The notes below the pieces were generated by a model. That model searched no databases. It was not told the DNA's origin and saw only the letters and a program-made list of their open reading frames with translations. Below are positions 31,269-36,434 of a stretch of DNA of 51,653 bases, piece after piece (the stretch's first letter is position 1; every line of letters begins with the position of its first letter). The position numbers and the translations under genes were made by a program. Origin of the DNA: a virus; IMG/VR virus record IMGVR_UViG_3300044799_000328, positions 1 to 51,653 of that record; one strand, given 5' to 3'.

Positions 31269-31446
31269 CTTCGTCTGCCTCCACGATGTAGACCGGATGG
31301 GAGTTCATATGGAATACCGTTGCCAGGGTTAGGATCGCCAGAGCGTGTGCGCTAAAAATACCTTCTTCTCGTAACATCTCATGAAAGATCTCCCTGATTT
31401 CCAGGGCCGCTTCCTCCTTGGTCTTCATTCGAAGTCTTACTGACAT
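31240..31446 (-). CDS. Hypothetical 68-residue protein
   Basis: ATG 31446 is chosen because AAAGG stands 6 bases upstream; ATG 31452 directly abuts the SD. It starts MSVRLRMKTKEEAALEIREI and is helical. It overlaps the KTSC gene by 29 bases. A longer frame to 31588 runs into tRNA-Ile and is not supported. Confidence 0.5.
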   Translation of the reverse strand: MSVRLRMKTKEEAALEIREIFHEMLREEGIFSAHALAILTLATVFHMNSHPVYIVEADEDALAASPGK

Positions 31447-31540
31447 ATTCATCCTTTCGTTTTTGGGGGGCTCCGCTGTCCCAAGTTGCCGCAAGAGATT
31501 TCAGCGGATCCTCCTCCCCGCGCAGGCAAGCAGGGATTCT

Positions 31541-31616
31541 TGGTAGTGGAGGGTTGCCTCGAACAACCAACAAGCGATTATAAGTCACCCGTTTTAGCCA
31601 ATTAAACTACTCCACC
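31541..31616 (-). tRNA. tRNA-Ile (anticodon TAT)
   Basis: Acceptor GGTGGAG/CTCCACT (G1-T72 wobble), A73 and encoded CCA. Anticodon loop CTTATAA with T33; T arm GGTTG-TTCGAGG-CAACC. Reads AUA codons, which are rare in many bacteria. Confidence 0.85.
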
Positions 31617-31620
31617 AAAA

Positions 31621-31695
31621 TGGCGGGACGGGATGGAATTGAACCACCGACGCCCAGCTCTTCAGGCTGGCGCTCTACCCCTGAGCTACCGCCCC
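31621..31695 (-). tRNA. tRNA-Phe (anticodon GAA)
   Basis: Acceptor GGGGCGG/CCGTCCC, G73, encoded CCA. Anticodon arm CCAGC-CTGAAGA-GCTGG. T arm GGTGG-TTCAATT-CCATC. Confidence 0.9.
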
Positions 31696-31696
31696 A

Positions 31697-31773
31697 TGGT
31701 CCGACCAGCGGGATTTGAACCCGCGATTCCCGGCTTGAAGGGCCGGTGTCCTAGACCGCTAGACGATGGTCGG
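31697..31773 (-). tRNA. tRNA-Glu (anticodon TTC), C33
   Basis: Acceptor CCGACCA/TGGTCGG, A73, encoded CCA. The D arm (GTCT...AGGAC) is typical for Glu. Anticodon arm CCGGC-CCTTCAA-GCCGG puts C, not T, at position 33. T arm GCGGG-TTCAAAT-CCCGC. Confidence 0.88.
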
Positions 31774-31783
31774 TTACTAAATA

Positions 31784-31860
31784 TGGTAGCGAGGGAGGGA
31801 TTCGGACCCCCAGATTCCTGCTTCTAAAGCAGACTCCTTTGCCGGTTAGGATACCTCGCC
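31784..31860 (-). tRNA. tRNA with anticodon TAG (Leu codon CUA), short variable loop
   Basis: Acceptor GGCGAGG/CCTCGCT, A73, encoded CCA. Anticodon arm TCTGC-TTTAGAA-GCAGG gives TAG, which reads the leucine codon CUA. The variable region is only 5 bases, whereas bacterial tRNA-Leu has a long arm. T loop is TCCGAAT. Charging identity is therefore uncertain. Confidence 0.75.
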
Positions 31861-31861
31861 G

Positions 31862-31955
31862 TGGTGCGGAGGGAGCGATTCGAACGCCCAATGTTAACTC
31901 ATAACGAGCCCAGATTTACAGTCTGGTGTAGCACCACCGTCTCTACCGCCTCCGC
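31862..31955 (-). tRNA. tRNA-Tyr (anticodon GTA)
   Basis: Acceptor GCGGAGG/CCTCCGC, A73, encoded CCA. Anticodon arm CCAGA-CTGTAAA-TCTGG. Long variable arm as in bacterial tRNA-Tyr. T arm GGGCG-TTCGAAT-CGCTC. Confidence 0.9.
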
Positions 31956-31962
31956 AAAAATT

Positions 31963-32036
31963 TGGTGGAAACCGAGGGAGTCGAACCCTACATCCTGGGT
32001 GCAAACCAAGCGTGCTCCCGTTACACCACGGTCCCA
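31963..32036 (-). tRNA. tRNA-Ala (anticodon TGC)
   Basis: Acceptor TGGGACC/GGTTTCC has the alanine identity pair G3-T70 but a T1/C72 mismatch. A73 and encoded CCA. Anticodon arm CTTGG-TTTGCAC-CCAGG. Its first 16 bases overlap the end of HNH gene 2. Confidence 0.82.
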
Positions 32037-32536
32037 CATAAACTTTGCAAAGATATTATTTCATCGTGCAGTTCTCCATGACAATTGGCGCACAGAACGA
32101 CACATTTATCCAATTCCTTTTTAAGAACATCCCAGGACCTGCAATACTCACCGCCTATCTGGAATTTCTTATCTGAACCATCCACATGATGAAACCCTAG
32201 GGATCTTTCGCATTTATTATATCCACAAACAACACATGCGCCACCCTTATACTCAAGAGCCCTCTTTTTTCTTGCTCTCCTTTGGTTGTTCGCCACACAA
32301 GAATTACACTTGGTTCTTGAATGACCGGATCTCTTGTTGTATACGTAAACCCTTCCACATGAACAAGTAAAAACTGGATGATTTCTGGCTGGTTCGTTTA
32401 TCGAAATATCAATTGTATTTCTTGAACCAAACGGAGAGCAGTTAAGACAAAATTTCCTTCTATTCAAAACCCTCCGTTTTCCATCTATTGTTTTTCTGTT
32501 CGGAATTTGACCATTACACTTTTTGCAATATCTCAT
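32021..32536 (-). CDS. HNH endonuclease 2
   Basis: 171 residues. Zinc pairs CKKCNGQ and CLNC, then TCSCGR and CNSC, precede a GGACVVCGY...LGFHHVDGSDKK...VVLCANCHGELHDE HNH core. Strand AT-rich compared with the tRNAs around it. A TTGACA-N18-TATATT promoter ends 6 bases before ATG 32536 with no SD. The stop codon TAA lies inside tRNA-Ala. Probably a free-standing homing-type enzyme. Confidence 0.85.
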   Translation of the reverse strand: MRYCKKCNGQIPNRKTIDGKRRVLNRRKFCLNCSPFGSRNTIDISINEPARNHPVFTCSCGRVYVYNKRSGHSRTKCNSCVANNQRRARKKRALEYKGGACVVCGYNKCERSLGFHHVDGSDKKFQIGGEYCRSWDVLKKELDKCVVLCANCHGELHDEIISLQSLCGTVV

Positions 32537-32542
32537 TCATAA

Positions 32543-32572
32543 AATATAGCACAATAGACAGATCGTTGTCAA
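32543..32572 (-). promoter_or_regulatory. Sigma70-type promoter for HNH 2
   Basis: TTGACA (32572-32567), 18-base spacer, TATATT (32548-32543). Only 6 bases separate the -10 from ATG 32536, so the mRNA should be leaderless or nearly so. Confidence 0.6.
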
Positions 32573-32590
32573 TATGTATTTAAGCTACAT

Positions 32591-32667
32591 TGGTCCAGGG
32601 AGTAGGATTCGAACCTACGATCTTCGGATTATCGATCCGCTGCTCTGGCCATCTGAGCTATCCCTGG
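32591..32667 (-). tRNA. tRNA-Ile (anticodon GAT), C33
   Basis: Acceptor CCAGGGA/TCCCTGG, A73, encoded CCA. D arm GCTC...GAGC. Anticodon arm GCGGA-TCGATAA-TCCGA: position 33 is C and the 27-43 pair is G/A. T arm GTAGG-TTCGAAT-CCTAC. Confidence 0.87.
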
Positions 32668-32689
32668 TCATAAATTACCTGTATAAGTC

Positions 32690-32761
32690 CAGGGGCGGCA
32701 CGATTTGAACGCGCAACGCATGGCTTTGGAGGCCAGCAGGATTCCATTTCAACACGCCCCT
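32690..32761 (-). tRNA. tRNA-Trp (anticodon CCA)
   Basis: Acceptor AGGGGCG/CGCCCCT, G73 (Trp identity). No encoded CCA (GAC follows). Anticodon loop CTCCAAA with T33. T arm GCGCG-TTCAAAT-CGTGC. The D arm is irregular. Confidence 0.82.
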
Positions 32762-32762
32762 A

Positions 32763-32839
32763 TGGCGGACGCTACGGGATTCGAACCCGTGATTTTCGGA
32801 TTGACAATCCGATGCCTTGAGCCTCTAGGCCAAGCGTCC
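32763..32839 (-). tRNA. tRNA-Asp (anticodon GTC)
   Basis: Acceptor GGACGCT/AGCGTCC, G73, encoded CCA. Anticodon arm TCGGA-TTGTCAA-TCCGA. T arm ACGGG-TTCGAAT-CCCGT. Confidence 0.9.
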
Positions 32840-32840
32840 G

Positions 32841-32914
32841 TGGACTTGCGGGGGAGACTCGAACTCCCATGCGCCGGGTTGCAACCGGCTCCCTGGCCAT
32901 TCGGGCACCGCAAG
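32841..32914 (-). tRNA. tRNA-Cys (anticodon GCA)
   Basis: Acceptor CTTGCGG/CCGCAAG, T73, encoded CCA. Anticodon arm GCCGG-TTGCAAC-CCGGC. T arm GGGAG-TTCGAGT-CTCCC. Confidence 0.9.
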
Positions 32915-32932
32915 TTTGTTTCCGGTTCTGAA

Positions 32933-33018
32933 CGACGGTGCCGGATAAGGGTGTATCCTGCGTCTCCTGGCTCCAGGTATCCTTTGCGTGGCCATTGCAC
33001 CCATTAGACGAACCGTCG
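32933..33018 (-). ncRNA. tRNA-like element A, no canonical anticodon or T arm
   Basis: An 86-base block framed by a perfect CGACGGT/ACCGTCG stem, with inner pairing GGATA-CACCCT-TATCC near its 3' end. I cannot place a T loop, an anticodon loop or CCA. It shares GCCACGCAAAGGATACCTGG and CCTTATC segments with element B at 34301-34383. Either a strongly altered tRNA or a separate RNA family. Confidence 0.45.
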
Positions 33019-33028
33019 ATAAATCGGT

Positions 33029-33164
33029 GGGGGGCCAGCATCTCTTTCCTACAAGTATCTTAGTGGTTACTCCCTAAAGCCGTTTAGAATGCGCTTTTTC
33101 TACTGCGCTCAACTATCCGGGCCCTCTTGTAGTAATCGTTAGCGGGTGCTACCCGCGACCCCCC
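33029..33164 (-). ncRNA. Structured RNA candidate in the tRNA array
   Basis: A 136-base block without a gene, framed by GGGGGG/CCCCCC. Inside are a perfect hairpin GCGGGT-AGC-ACCCGC (33142-33156), a 7-pair long-range helix CTACAAG/CTTGTAG (33126-33132 with 33049-33055) and a GCGC hairpin. It begins 6 bases after the 3' end of tRNA-Leu. Nested helices argue for a functional RNA; no known family recognised. Confidence 0.45.
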
Positions 33165-33170
33165 ATAAAT

Positions 33171-33255
33171 TGGTCCAGCGGGAGAGATTTGAACTCTCAT
33201 GTCCAAAGACCGAGGCTTTTAAGACCTCTGTGTATTCCGTTCCATCCACCGCTGG
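33171..33255 (-). tRNA. tRNA-Leu (anticodon TAA)
   Basis: Acceptor CCAGCGG/CCGCTGG, A73, encoded CCA, long variable arm. Anticodon arm GAGGT-CTTAAAA-GCCTC. T arm GAGAG-TTCAAAT-CTCTC. Confidence 0.88.
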
Positions 33256-33262
33256 ATATATC

Positions 33263-33351
33263 TGGTCCCCGAGGAGGGACTTGAACCCCCACGCTCTTTC
33301 GAACACTGGCTTTTGAGACCAGTCTGTCTGCCAGTTCCAATTCACTCGGGG
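33263..33351 (-). tRNA. tRNA-Leu (anticodon CAA)
   Basis: Acceptor CCCCGAG/CTCGGGG, A73, encoded CCA, long variable arm. Anticodon arm CTGGT-CTCAAAA-GCCAG. T arm GGGGG-TTCAAGT-CCCTC. Confidence 0.88.
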
Positions 33352-33360
33352 TTATTCCAA

Positions 33361-33975
33361 TCAGAAATCCTTAGTCTTTAATTTTACAATCAGCCGAGCA
33401 CCCTTCTTATCGAATAACGTTTCGACGGTGCGTCCCACGAGGCCCTCAGCCGATCCGTGAATTCCAAGTTTGGAAATAAATCCGGATCTGACAAAATCAG
33501 TAGCCTCTTCCAGGGTCATCTCTCCCATGTATGGAACCACATCAAGACCAAGTTTTGCAGCTATATCACAAGTGTTTTCCCAGCTCAGCCACCATTTTCC
33601 ATCCATAAGCACATCAAAAACAATCAACTTCTTGGTTGGACTATAGCTTACTCCGCCCTTTTGAATACCGGCTCCGTATCCTTCTCCATAAATAACCATG
33701 TCTGTAACTTCTGGAAGATTTCTCCTTATAGACTCGGCGGATAGGTTTTCATAGAGATACTTGATCAAATCTGCGTGAATCTGAGCATTGTTTGTTTTCC
33801 CACCAAATGTCAGCTTGCCGTCCTTCCAGATACATCGAATATTCGTGCCGTCGATTTTCTCGGTCCAATGCCAAGATTTTATGATACCGTAAACACGATT
33901 TTTAAGAATTCCCGGTTTGACCTTGAAATCTTCTCCGCGCTCATACAGAGTCTCGATTTTTGGATATTCACTCAT
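33361..33975 (-). CDS. RNA ligase (Rnl2/REL-like)
   Basis: 204 residues, ATG 33975 after GGAGAATAGGTAG. Nucleotidyltransferase motifs are in order: I EKIDGTN (39-45, K40 predicted to take AMP), III YGEGYG (96-101), IIIa IVFDV (118-122), IV EGLVGR (177-182) and V LIVKLK (195-200). It lacks a long C-terminal domain, so it is close to the minimal ligase core. RNA ligases of this kind reseal broken RNA, including tRNAs cut by host anticodon nucleases in T4. Its position inside the tRNA array fits that job. Confidence 0.88.
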   Translation of the reverse strand: MSEYPKIETLYERGEDFKVKPGILKNRVYGIIKSWHWTEKIDGTNIRCIWKDGKLTFGGKTNNAQIHADLIKYLYENLSAESIRRNLPEVTDMVIYGEGYGAGIQKGGVSYSPTKKLIVFDVLMDGKWWLSWENTCDIAAKLGLDVVPYMGEMTLEEATDFVRSGFISKLGIHGSAEGLVGRTVETLFDKKGARLIVKLKTKDF

Positions 33976-33978
33976 TTT

Positions 33979-34041
33979 CTACCTATTCTCCGGCCTGGGG
34001 GGGTTAATTTTCACCACATATTCATTTTCCGACTCGGACAT
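33979..34041 (-). CDS. 20-residue leader peptide before RNA ligase
   Basis: ATG 34041 with SD AGGAAATCTT, stop TAG 3 bases before the ligase ATG. Peptide MSESENEYVVKINPPRPENR has a Pro-Pro-Arg-Pro stretch near its end, which can slow ribosomes. It could couple or regulate ligase translation. Found only by direct reading. Confidence 0.45.
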   Translation of the reverse strand: MSESENEYVVKINPPRPENR

Positions 34042-34060
34042 AAGATTTCCTGAAAACAAA

Positions 34061-34090
34061 ATTATGACACAAATACAAACTTTCTGTCAA
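34061..34090 (-). promoter_or_regulatory. Sigma70-type promoter for RNA ligase
   Basis: TTGACA (34090-34085), 18-base spacer, CATAAT (34066-34061), 20 bases before the leader peptide ATG. Overlaps the end of the upstream gene by 4 bases. Confidence 0.6.
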
Positions 34091-34281
34091 CTAAAATTTG
34101 TGATATGAGCAATGATTTCCTTGCAAAATTTATGAAAATAAGCACAGGCCACAAATGCTGTATTGTGGGCCATTATTTGTCTGGTATTACCTATCGCGCC
34201 CGGTTCCGGGTTCCCCAAGACTTGGTTATAAACATCGCTCCACAACTCAGGGTACTTCTTCTTCAGCATACTTGCTCTCAT
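34087..34281 (-). CDS. Hypothetical 64-residue protein
   Basis: ATG 34281 with SD GGAGGTTTACG; the longer frame to 34416 would cross element B and tRNA-Ser. It starts MRASMLKKKYPELWSDVYNQ and is helical. No family recognised. Confidence 0.6.
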   Translation of the reverse strand: MRASMLKKKYPELWSDVYNQVLGNPEPGAIGNTRQIMAHNTAFVACAYFHKFCKEIIAHITNFS

Positions 34282-34300
34282 CGTAAACCTCCAAATAAAA

Positions 34301-34383
34301 TCGTGTCGCGCCCGGTATGATAAGGCATGTCCCCGCCCCGCTTGCAAGTGACCCGAGGTCCACTTTGTGGCAACGCGACACGA
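34301..34383 (-). ncRNA. tRNA-like element B, framed by a 10-base inverted repeat
   Basis: TCGTGTCGCG and CGCGACACGA pair perfectly and enclose 63 bases. Inside are CCAC-AAA-GTGG and GACC-TCG-GGTC hairpins. It starts 3 bases after tRNA-Ser and ends just before the SD of gene 34281. Similar to element A: GCCACAAAGTGGACCTCGG and CCTTATC in the same order. No T loop or CCA. Confidence 0.5.
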
Positions 34384-34386
34384 AAA

Positions 34387-34471
34387 TGGCGGAGGGAGCA
34401 GGGGTCGAACCCGCATGGCCTTTCGACCGGCGATTTAGCAAACCGCTTCCCTACCTTTAGGAGACCCCTCC
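34387..34471 (-). tRNA. tRNA-Ser (anticodon GCT)
   Basis: Acceptor GGAGGGG/TCCCTCC, G73, encoded CCA, long variable arm. Anticodon arm GCGGT-TTGCTAA-ATCGC. Its first 15 bases overlap the 3' end of gene 34457-34708. Confidence 0.9.
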
Positions 34472-34708
34472 GTTTTCTTTACAGTAATCCACTAACTCCA
34501 ATATTAGTGCTTCACGGCTACCAATAAGTCTATACTTTCCTCGATGTTCGAAAATGACAATGTTGAAAGAAGAAATTTCCATTGGGGATTGCGACCAATA
34601 CCTTAGTTCCCGATCTAGCACCGGAACTCGGTATTGCCTACCGCTCATAGATATTTCCCTCGGGTCGCTCTCCAGGAGCCCTCCGAATGCGCTCAAAACA
34701 ACTAGCAT
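34457..34708 (-). CDS. Hypothetical 83-residue protein ending in a tRNA
   Basis: ATG 34708 has a strong SD (GGAGGTTTA); an inner ATG at 34648 also has one. It starts MLVVLSAFGGLLESDPREIS, with a beta-rich middle (FNIVIFEHRGKYRLIGSREA). The TAA stop lies 15 bases inside tRNA-Ser. Function unknown. Confidence 0.55.
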   Translation of the reverse strand: MLVVLSAFGGLLESDPREISMSGRQYRVPVLDRELRYWSQSPMEISSFNIVIFEHRGKYRLIGSREALILELVDYCKENGGVS

Positions 34709-34729
34709 TAAACCTCCGTAATATCAGGA

Positions 34730-34850
34730 CGACCGGTCGGAATCGAACCTAACGTTTGATCAGGGCAGGTTCCCGGCCACTTCGCGGAGTTGAACCGATG
34801 CGCCCTGAGACGCACCTCACAGGGCCATTCCTGGTCACCTGCGCCGGTCG
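34730..34850 (-). ncRNA. Structured element with one tRNA-like T arm
   Basis: A 121-base block framed by CGACCGG/CCGGTCG. It contains a hairpin GCCCTG/CAGGGC, a long-range pair GCAGGT/ACCTGC, a small hairpin CCGC-GAA-GTGG, and a GG-TTCGATT-CC T-loop-like segment near the 3' end with a poor stem. Too short for a group I intron. It begins 6 bases after tRNA-Arg. Not assigned. Confidence 0.4.
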
Positions 34851-34856
34851 GAAATA

Positions 34857-34933
34857 TGGGGCAGGGGGCGGGAATCGAACCCGCGACCTCGTGCTTCGGA
34901 AGCACGCGCTCTTGTCCGCTGAGCTACCCCCAC
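34857..34933 (-). tRNA. tRNA-Arg (anticodon CCG)
   Basis: Acceptor GTGGGGG/CCCCTGC, C73, encoded CCA. Anticodon arm CGTGC-TTCCGAA-GCACG. T arm GCGGG-TTCGATT-CCCGC. Confidence 0.9.
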
Positions 34934-34939
34934 TCAAAA

Positions 34940-35017
34940 TGGACCGGGCGAGAGGATTTGAACCTCCGACCTCGCACGTTCGTAGCGTGGTGCTCTAGTC
35001 CGCTGAGCTACGCCCGG
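34940..35017 (-). tRNA. tRNA-Arg (anticodon ACG)
   Basis: Acceptor CCGGGCG/CGCCCGG, T73, encoded CCA. Anticodon loop CTACGAA with T33; one C/C mismatch at the base of the stem. T arm GGAGG-TTCAAAT-CCTCT. Confidence 0.9.
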
Positions 35018-35025
35018 TTATATCT

Positions 35026-35101
35026 TGGAGCCCCTGGTGTGAATCGAACACACGACCTTCCCCTTACCAAGGGGACGTTCTGCCACTGCAACTACAGGGG
35101 C
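35026..35101 (-). tRNA. tRNA-Thr (anticodon GGT)
   Basis: Acceptor GCCCCTG/CAGGGGC, T73, encoded CCA. Anticodon arm TCCCC-TTGGTAA-GGGGA. T arm GTGTG-TTCGATT-CACAC. Directly abuts the next tRNA gene. Confidence 0.9.
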
Positions 35102-35177
35102 TGGAGCGGGCAACGAGGCTCGAACTCGTCACCTCTGACTTGGCAAGCCAGCGTTCTACCCACTGAACTATGCCCGC
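35102..35177 (-). tRNA. tRNA-Gly (anticodon GCC)
   Basis: Acceptor GCGGGCA/TGCCCGC, T73, encoded CCA. Anticodon arm CTGGC-TTGCCAA-GTCAG. T arm ACGAG-TTCGAGC-CTCGT. Its first base is the last base of the TAG stop of gene 35177-35431. Confidence 0.9.
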
Positions 35178-35431
35178 TAAATAACTTTGATATGGCCGGG
35201 TTTAATCCAGTTCAGGATCTTTCCTAGCCACCTCCAATACCAATACCTGTTATATCCCCGAGCGCATCGACCACTGATGCATTCGTCCGGGTCGCCCCCC
35301 AAAAGCGAGTTCCCCAGTTGGTCGATCCCTATTAAAACGCCCATGACATAGGTCCTGAATCCGCGTTTTCTGATGTTAATAACGCTGGATATCAGCACTA
35401 TAAATAGCAAAATTGACAGCGGAATAATCAT
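35177..35431 (-). CDS. Small membrane-anchored protein
   Basis: 84 residues, ATG 35431 with weak SD. N-terminal hydrophobic span (MIIPLSILLFIVLISSVI), then a second hydrophobic stretch (YVMGVLIGIDQLGNSLLGG) ending in GGDPDECISGRCARG, a motif that recurs in small phage membrane proteins of unknown role. Stop shares one base with tRNA-Gly. Confidence 0.6.
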   Translation of the reverse strand: MIIPLSILLFIVLISSVINIRKRGFRTYVMGVLIGIDQLGNSLLGGDPDECISGRCARGYNRYWYWRWLGKILNWIKPGHIKVI

Positions 35432-35462
35432 TTTTCACGATCCGTAACCGTTTTTCACAAAT

Positions 35463-35552
35463 TGGCGGAAGAGGTAGGATTTGAACCCACGGATGTGTTT
35501 CCATCTACGGTTTTCAGGACCGCCGCGATAAACCAGACTCCGCCACTCTTCC
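35463..35552 (-). tRNA. tRNA-Ser (anticodon TGA), C33
   Basis: Acceptor GGAAGAG/CTCTTCC, G73, encoded CCA, long variable arm. Anticodon arm GCGGT-CCTGAAA-ACCGT with C at position 33. T arm GTGGG-TTCAAAT-CCTAC. Confidence 0.88.
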
Positions 35553-35810
35553 TTATTTAAGATTCAACTTCGGAGGAACCATCGTTGGCACGACAATCTT
35601 GGACTCCTCCTTTATCCGAACTAAGCCCAAATTCAACTGGACCGCCATAATCTGTGTCGAGTATTTAGCGCCGCAGTTGGGGCACTCCGCGTGTCCATTA
35701 AGCATTGCCACGGTACTCATAAGTACGCCATTCTGCACCTGGGGCGGAAATGGTGGCGGCACCGGTGTCATTTCTTCTTTACAAAGCTCACAAAAAAATG
35801 CCTGTTTCAT
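35553..35810 (-). CDS. Zinc-ribbon protein, 85 residues
   Basis: ATG 35810 with SD TGGAGTTAGA. CELCKEEMTP near the N-terminus and ECPNCGAKYS near residue 45 form a Cys4 site. A Pro-rich loop (PVPPPFPPQ) lies between. Ends exactly where tRNA-Ser begins. Function unknown. Confidence 0.6.
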   Translation of the reverse strand: MKQAFFCELCKEEMTPVPPPFPPQVQNGVLMSTVAMLNGHAECPNCGAKYSTQIMAVQLNLGLVRIKEESKIVVPTMVPPKLNLK

Positions 35811-35840
35811 TCTAACTCCAGTTTTCAGCAAACGTTGAAA

Positions 35841-35915
35841 TGGAGCCAGGAGGGTGACTCGAACACCCGTCTGTCGCTTACGAGGCGACCTCTCTGCCAG
35901 TTGAGATATCCAGGC
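35841..35915 (-). tRNA. tRNA-Thr (anticodon CGT)
   Basis: Acceptor GCCTGGA/TCCTGGC with one T/T mismatch, T73, encoded CCA. Anticodon arm GTCGC-CTCGTAA-GCGAC. T arm GGGTG-TTCGAGT-CACCC. Confidence 0.88.
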
Positions 35916-36103
35916 TAAACCGATTCAGAGACTCCCGTTACCTTAAATTCTCCGTCCATGTAATCGCCACAAAACTCAACAAAATCACTCTCAGAAAGAT
36001 GTTTGGCCTTTTCCAGAGCCTCTTCCAAAGAATGAGCGCTTACAGATATCGAAACCAAAATGTTAAGTCTCGCCTGAACCTCAAATTCAATCAATTTCGC
36101 CAT
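35915..36103 (-). CDS. Hypothetical 62-residue protein
   Basis: ATG 36103 with SD AAGGAGCTGTC. It starts MAKLIEFEVQARLNILVSIS, then a helix SAHSLEEALEKAKHL: a beta-alpha-beta pattern of small phage proteins. Its stop shares one base with tRNA-Thr. Function unknown. Confidence 0.6.
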   Translation of the reverse strand: MAKLIEFEVQARLNILVSISVSAHSLEEALEKAKHLSESDFVEFCGDYMDGEFKVTGVSESV

Positions 36104-36120
36104 GACAGCTCCTTATAATA

Positions 36121-36196
36121 TGGAGCCCACGGTGCGATTCGAACGCACCCGATCGGCTTTACAAGGGCCGCACTCCGCCTACGGAGACTCGTGGGC
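36121..36196 (-). tRNA. tRNA-Thr (anticodon TGT)
   Basis: Acceptor GCCCACG/CGTGGGC, T73, encoded CCA. Anticodon loop CTTGTAA with T33; 31-39 is a C/A mismatch. T arm GTGCG-TTCGAAT-CGCAC. Confidence 0.88.
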
Positions 36197-36210
36197 TAAT
36201 GGACAAACCG

Positions 36211-36267
36211 GGTGCTGGTTCGGGAATATAGCACCATACCCTACCGCCCGTTTGCCTATGTGGTGCT
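36211..36267 (-). other. Mutually exclusive helices (switch-like leader)
   Basis: Minus strand AGCACCA (36267-36261), TGGTGCT (36236-36230) and AGCACC (36216-36211): the middle segment can pair with either outer one. An additional CAAAC/GTTTG pairing surrounds the second hairpin. Non-coding stretch before tRNA-Thr(TGT). Confidence 0.35.
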
Positions 36268-36276
36268 CCACGTTTC

Positions 36277-36351
36277 TTTTGTGGACATTCCGGTTGGGCA
36301 CGAAGGCGTTGACCGGATCGCTTGGCCCACTCTAAAGAGATGCCCACAAAA
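36277..36351 (-). ncRNA. Structured element after tRNA-Pro
   Basis: A 75-base block framed by a perfect TTTTGTGG/CCACAAAA inverted repeat, with inner CTC-TTTA-GAG and CCGGT/ACCGG pairings. It starts one base after the CCA end of tRNA-Pro. No gene and no tRNA features found. Confidence 0.35.
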
Positions 36352-36352
36352 A

Positions 36353-36430
36353 TGGTCGGGGCAGCAGGAGTCGAACCTGCGTCGTCCTCGTTCCAGGCCG
36401 AGGGCCTCTATACCGCTAGGCTACACCCCG
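36353..36430 (-). tRNA. tRNA-Pro-like (TGG) with 8-base anticodon loop
   Basis: Acceptor CGGGGTG/TGCCCCG has the proline-type C1-G72 pair; A73 and encoded CCA. A perfect stem CCTCG/CGAGG encloses the 8-base loop GCCTGGAA, one base longer than normal, with C where T33 should be. T arm GCAGG-TTCGACT-CCTGC. Confidence 0.82.
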
Positions 36431-36434
36431 ATAA

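Noticed and set aside
31379-31588. 69-codon frame next to tRNA-Ile
   Set aside because: It overlaps the tRNA and shadows the real gene at 31240-31446.
32933-33018. Element A as an ordinary tRNA
   Set aside because: No T loop, anticodon loop or CCA could be placed, despite the perfect acceptor-like stem.
32749-33041. Overlapping minus-strand frames across tRNA genes with RVRIP or RVRFPP-type stretches
   Set aside because: These are translations of conserved tRNA T arms, a well-known annotation artefact.
34730-34850. Self-splicing group I intron in a tRNA
   Set aside because: 121 bases are too short and no core elements are visible.
34708-34937. Frames of 62-65 codons covering tRNA-Arg and the 34730-34850 element
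   Set aside because: Same tRNA artefact; no SD and no protein features.
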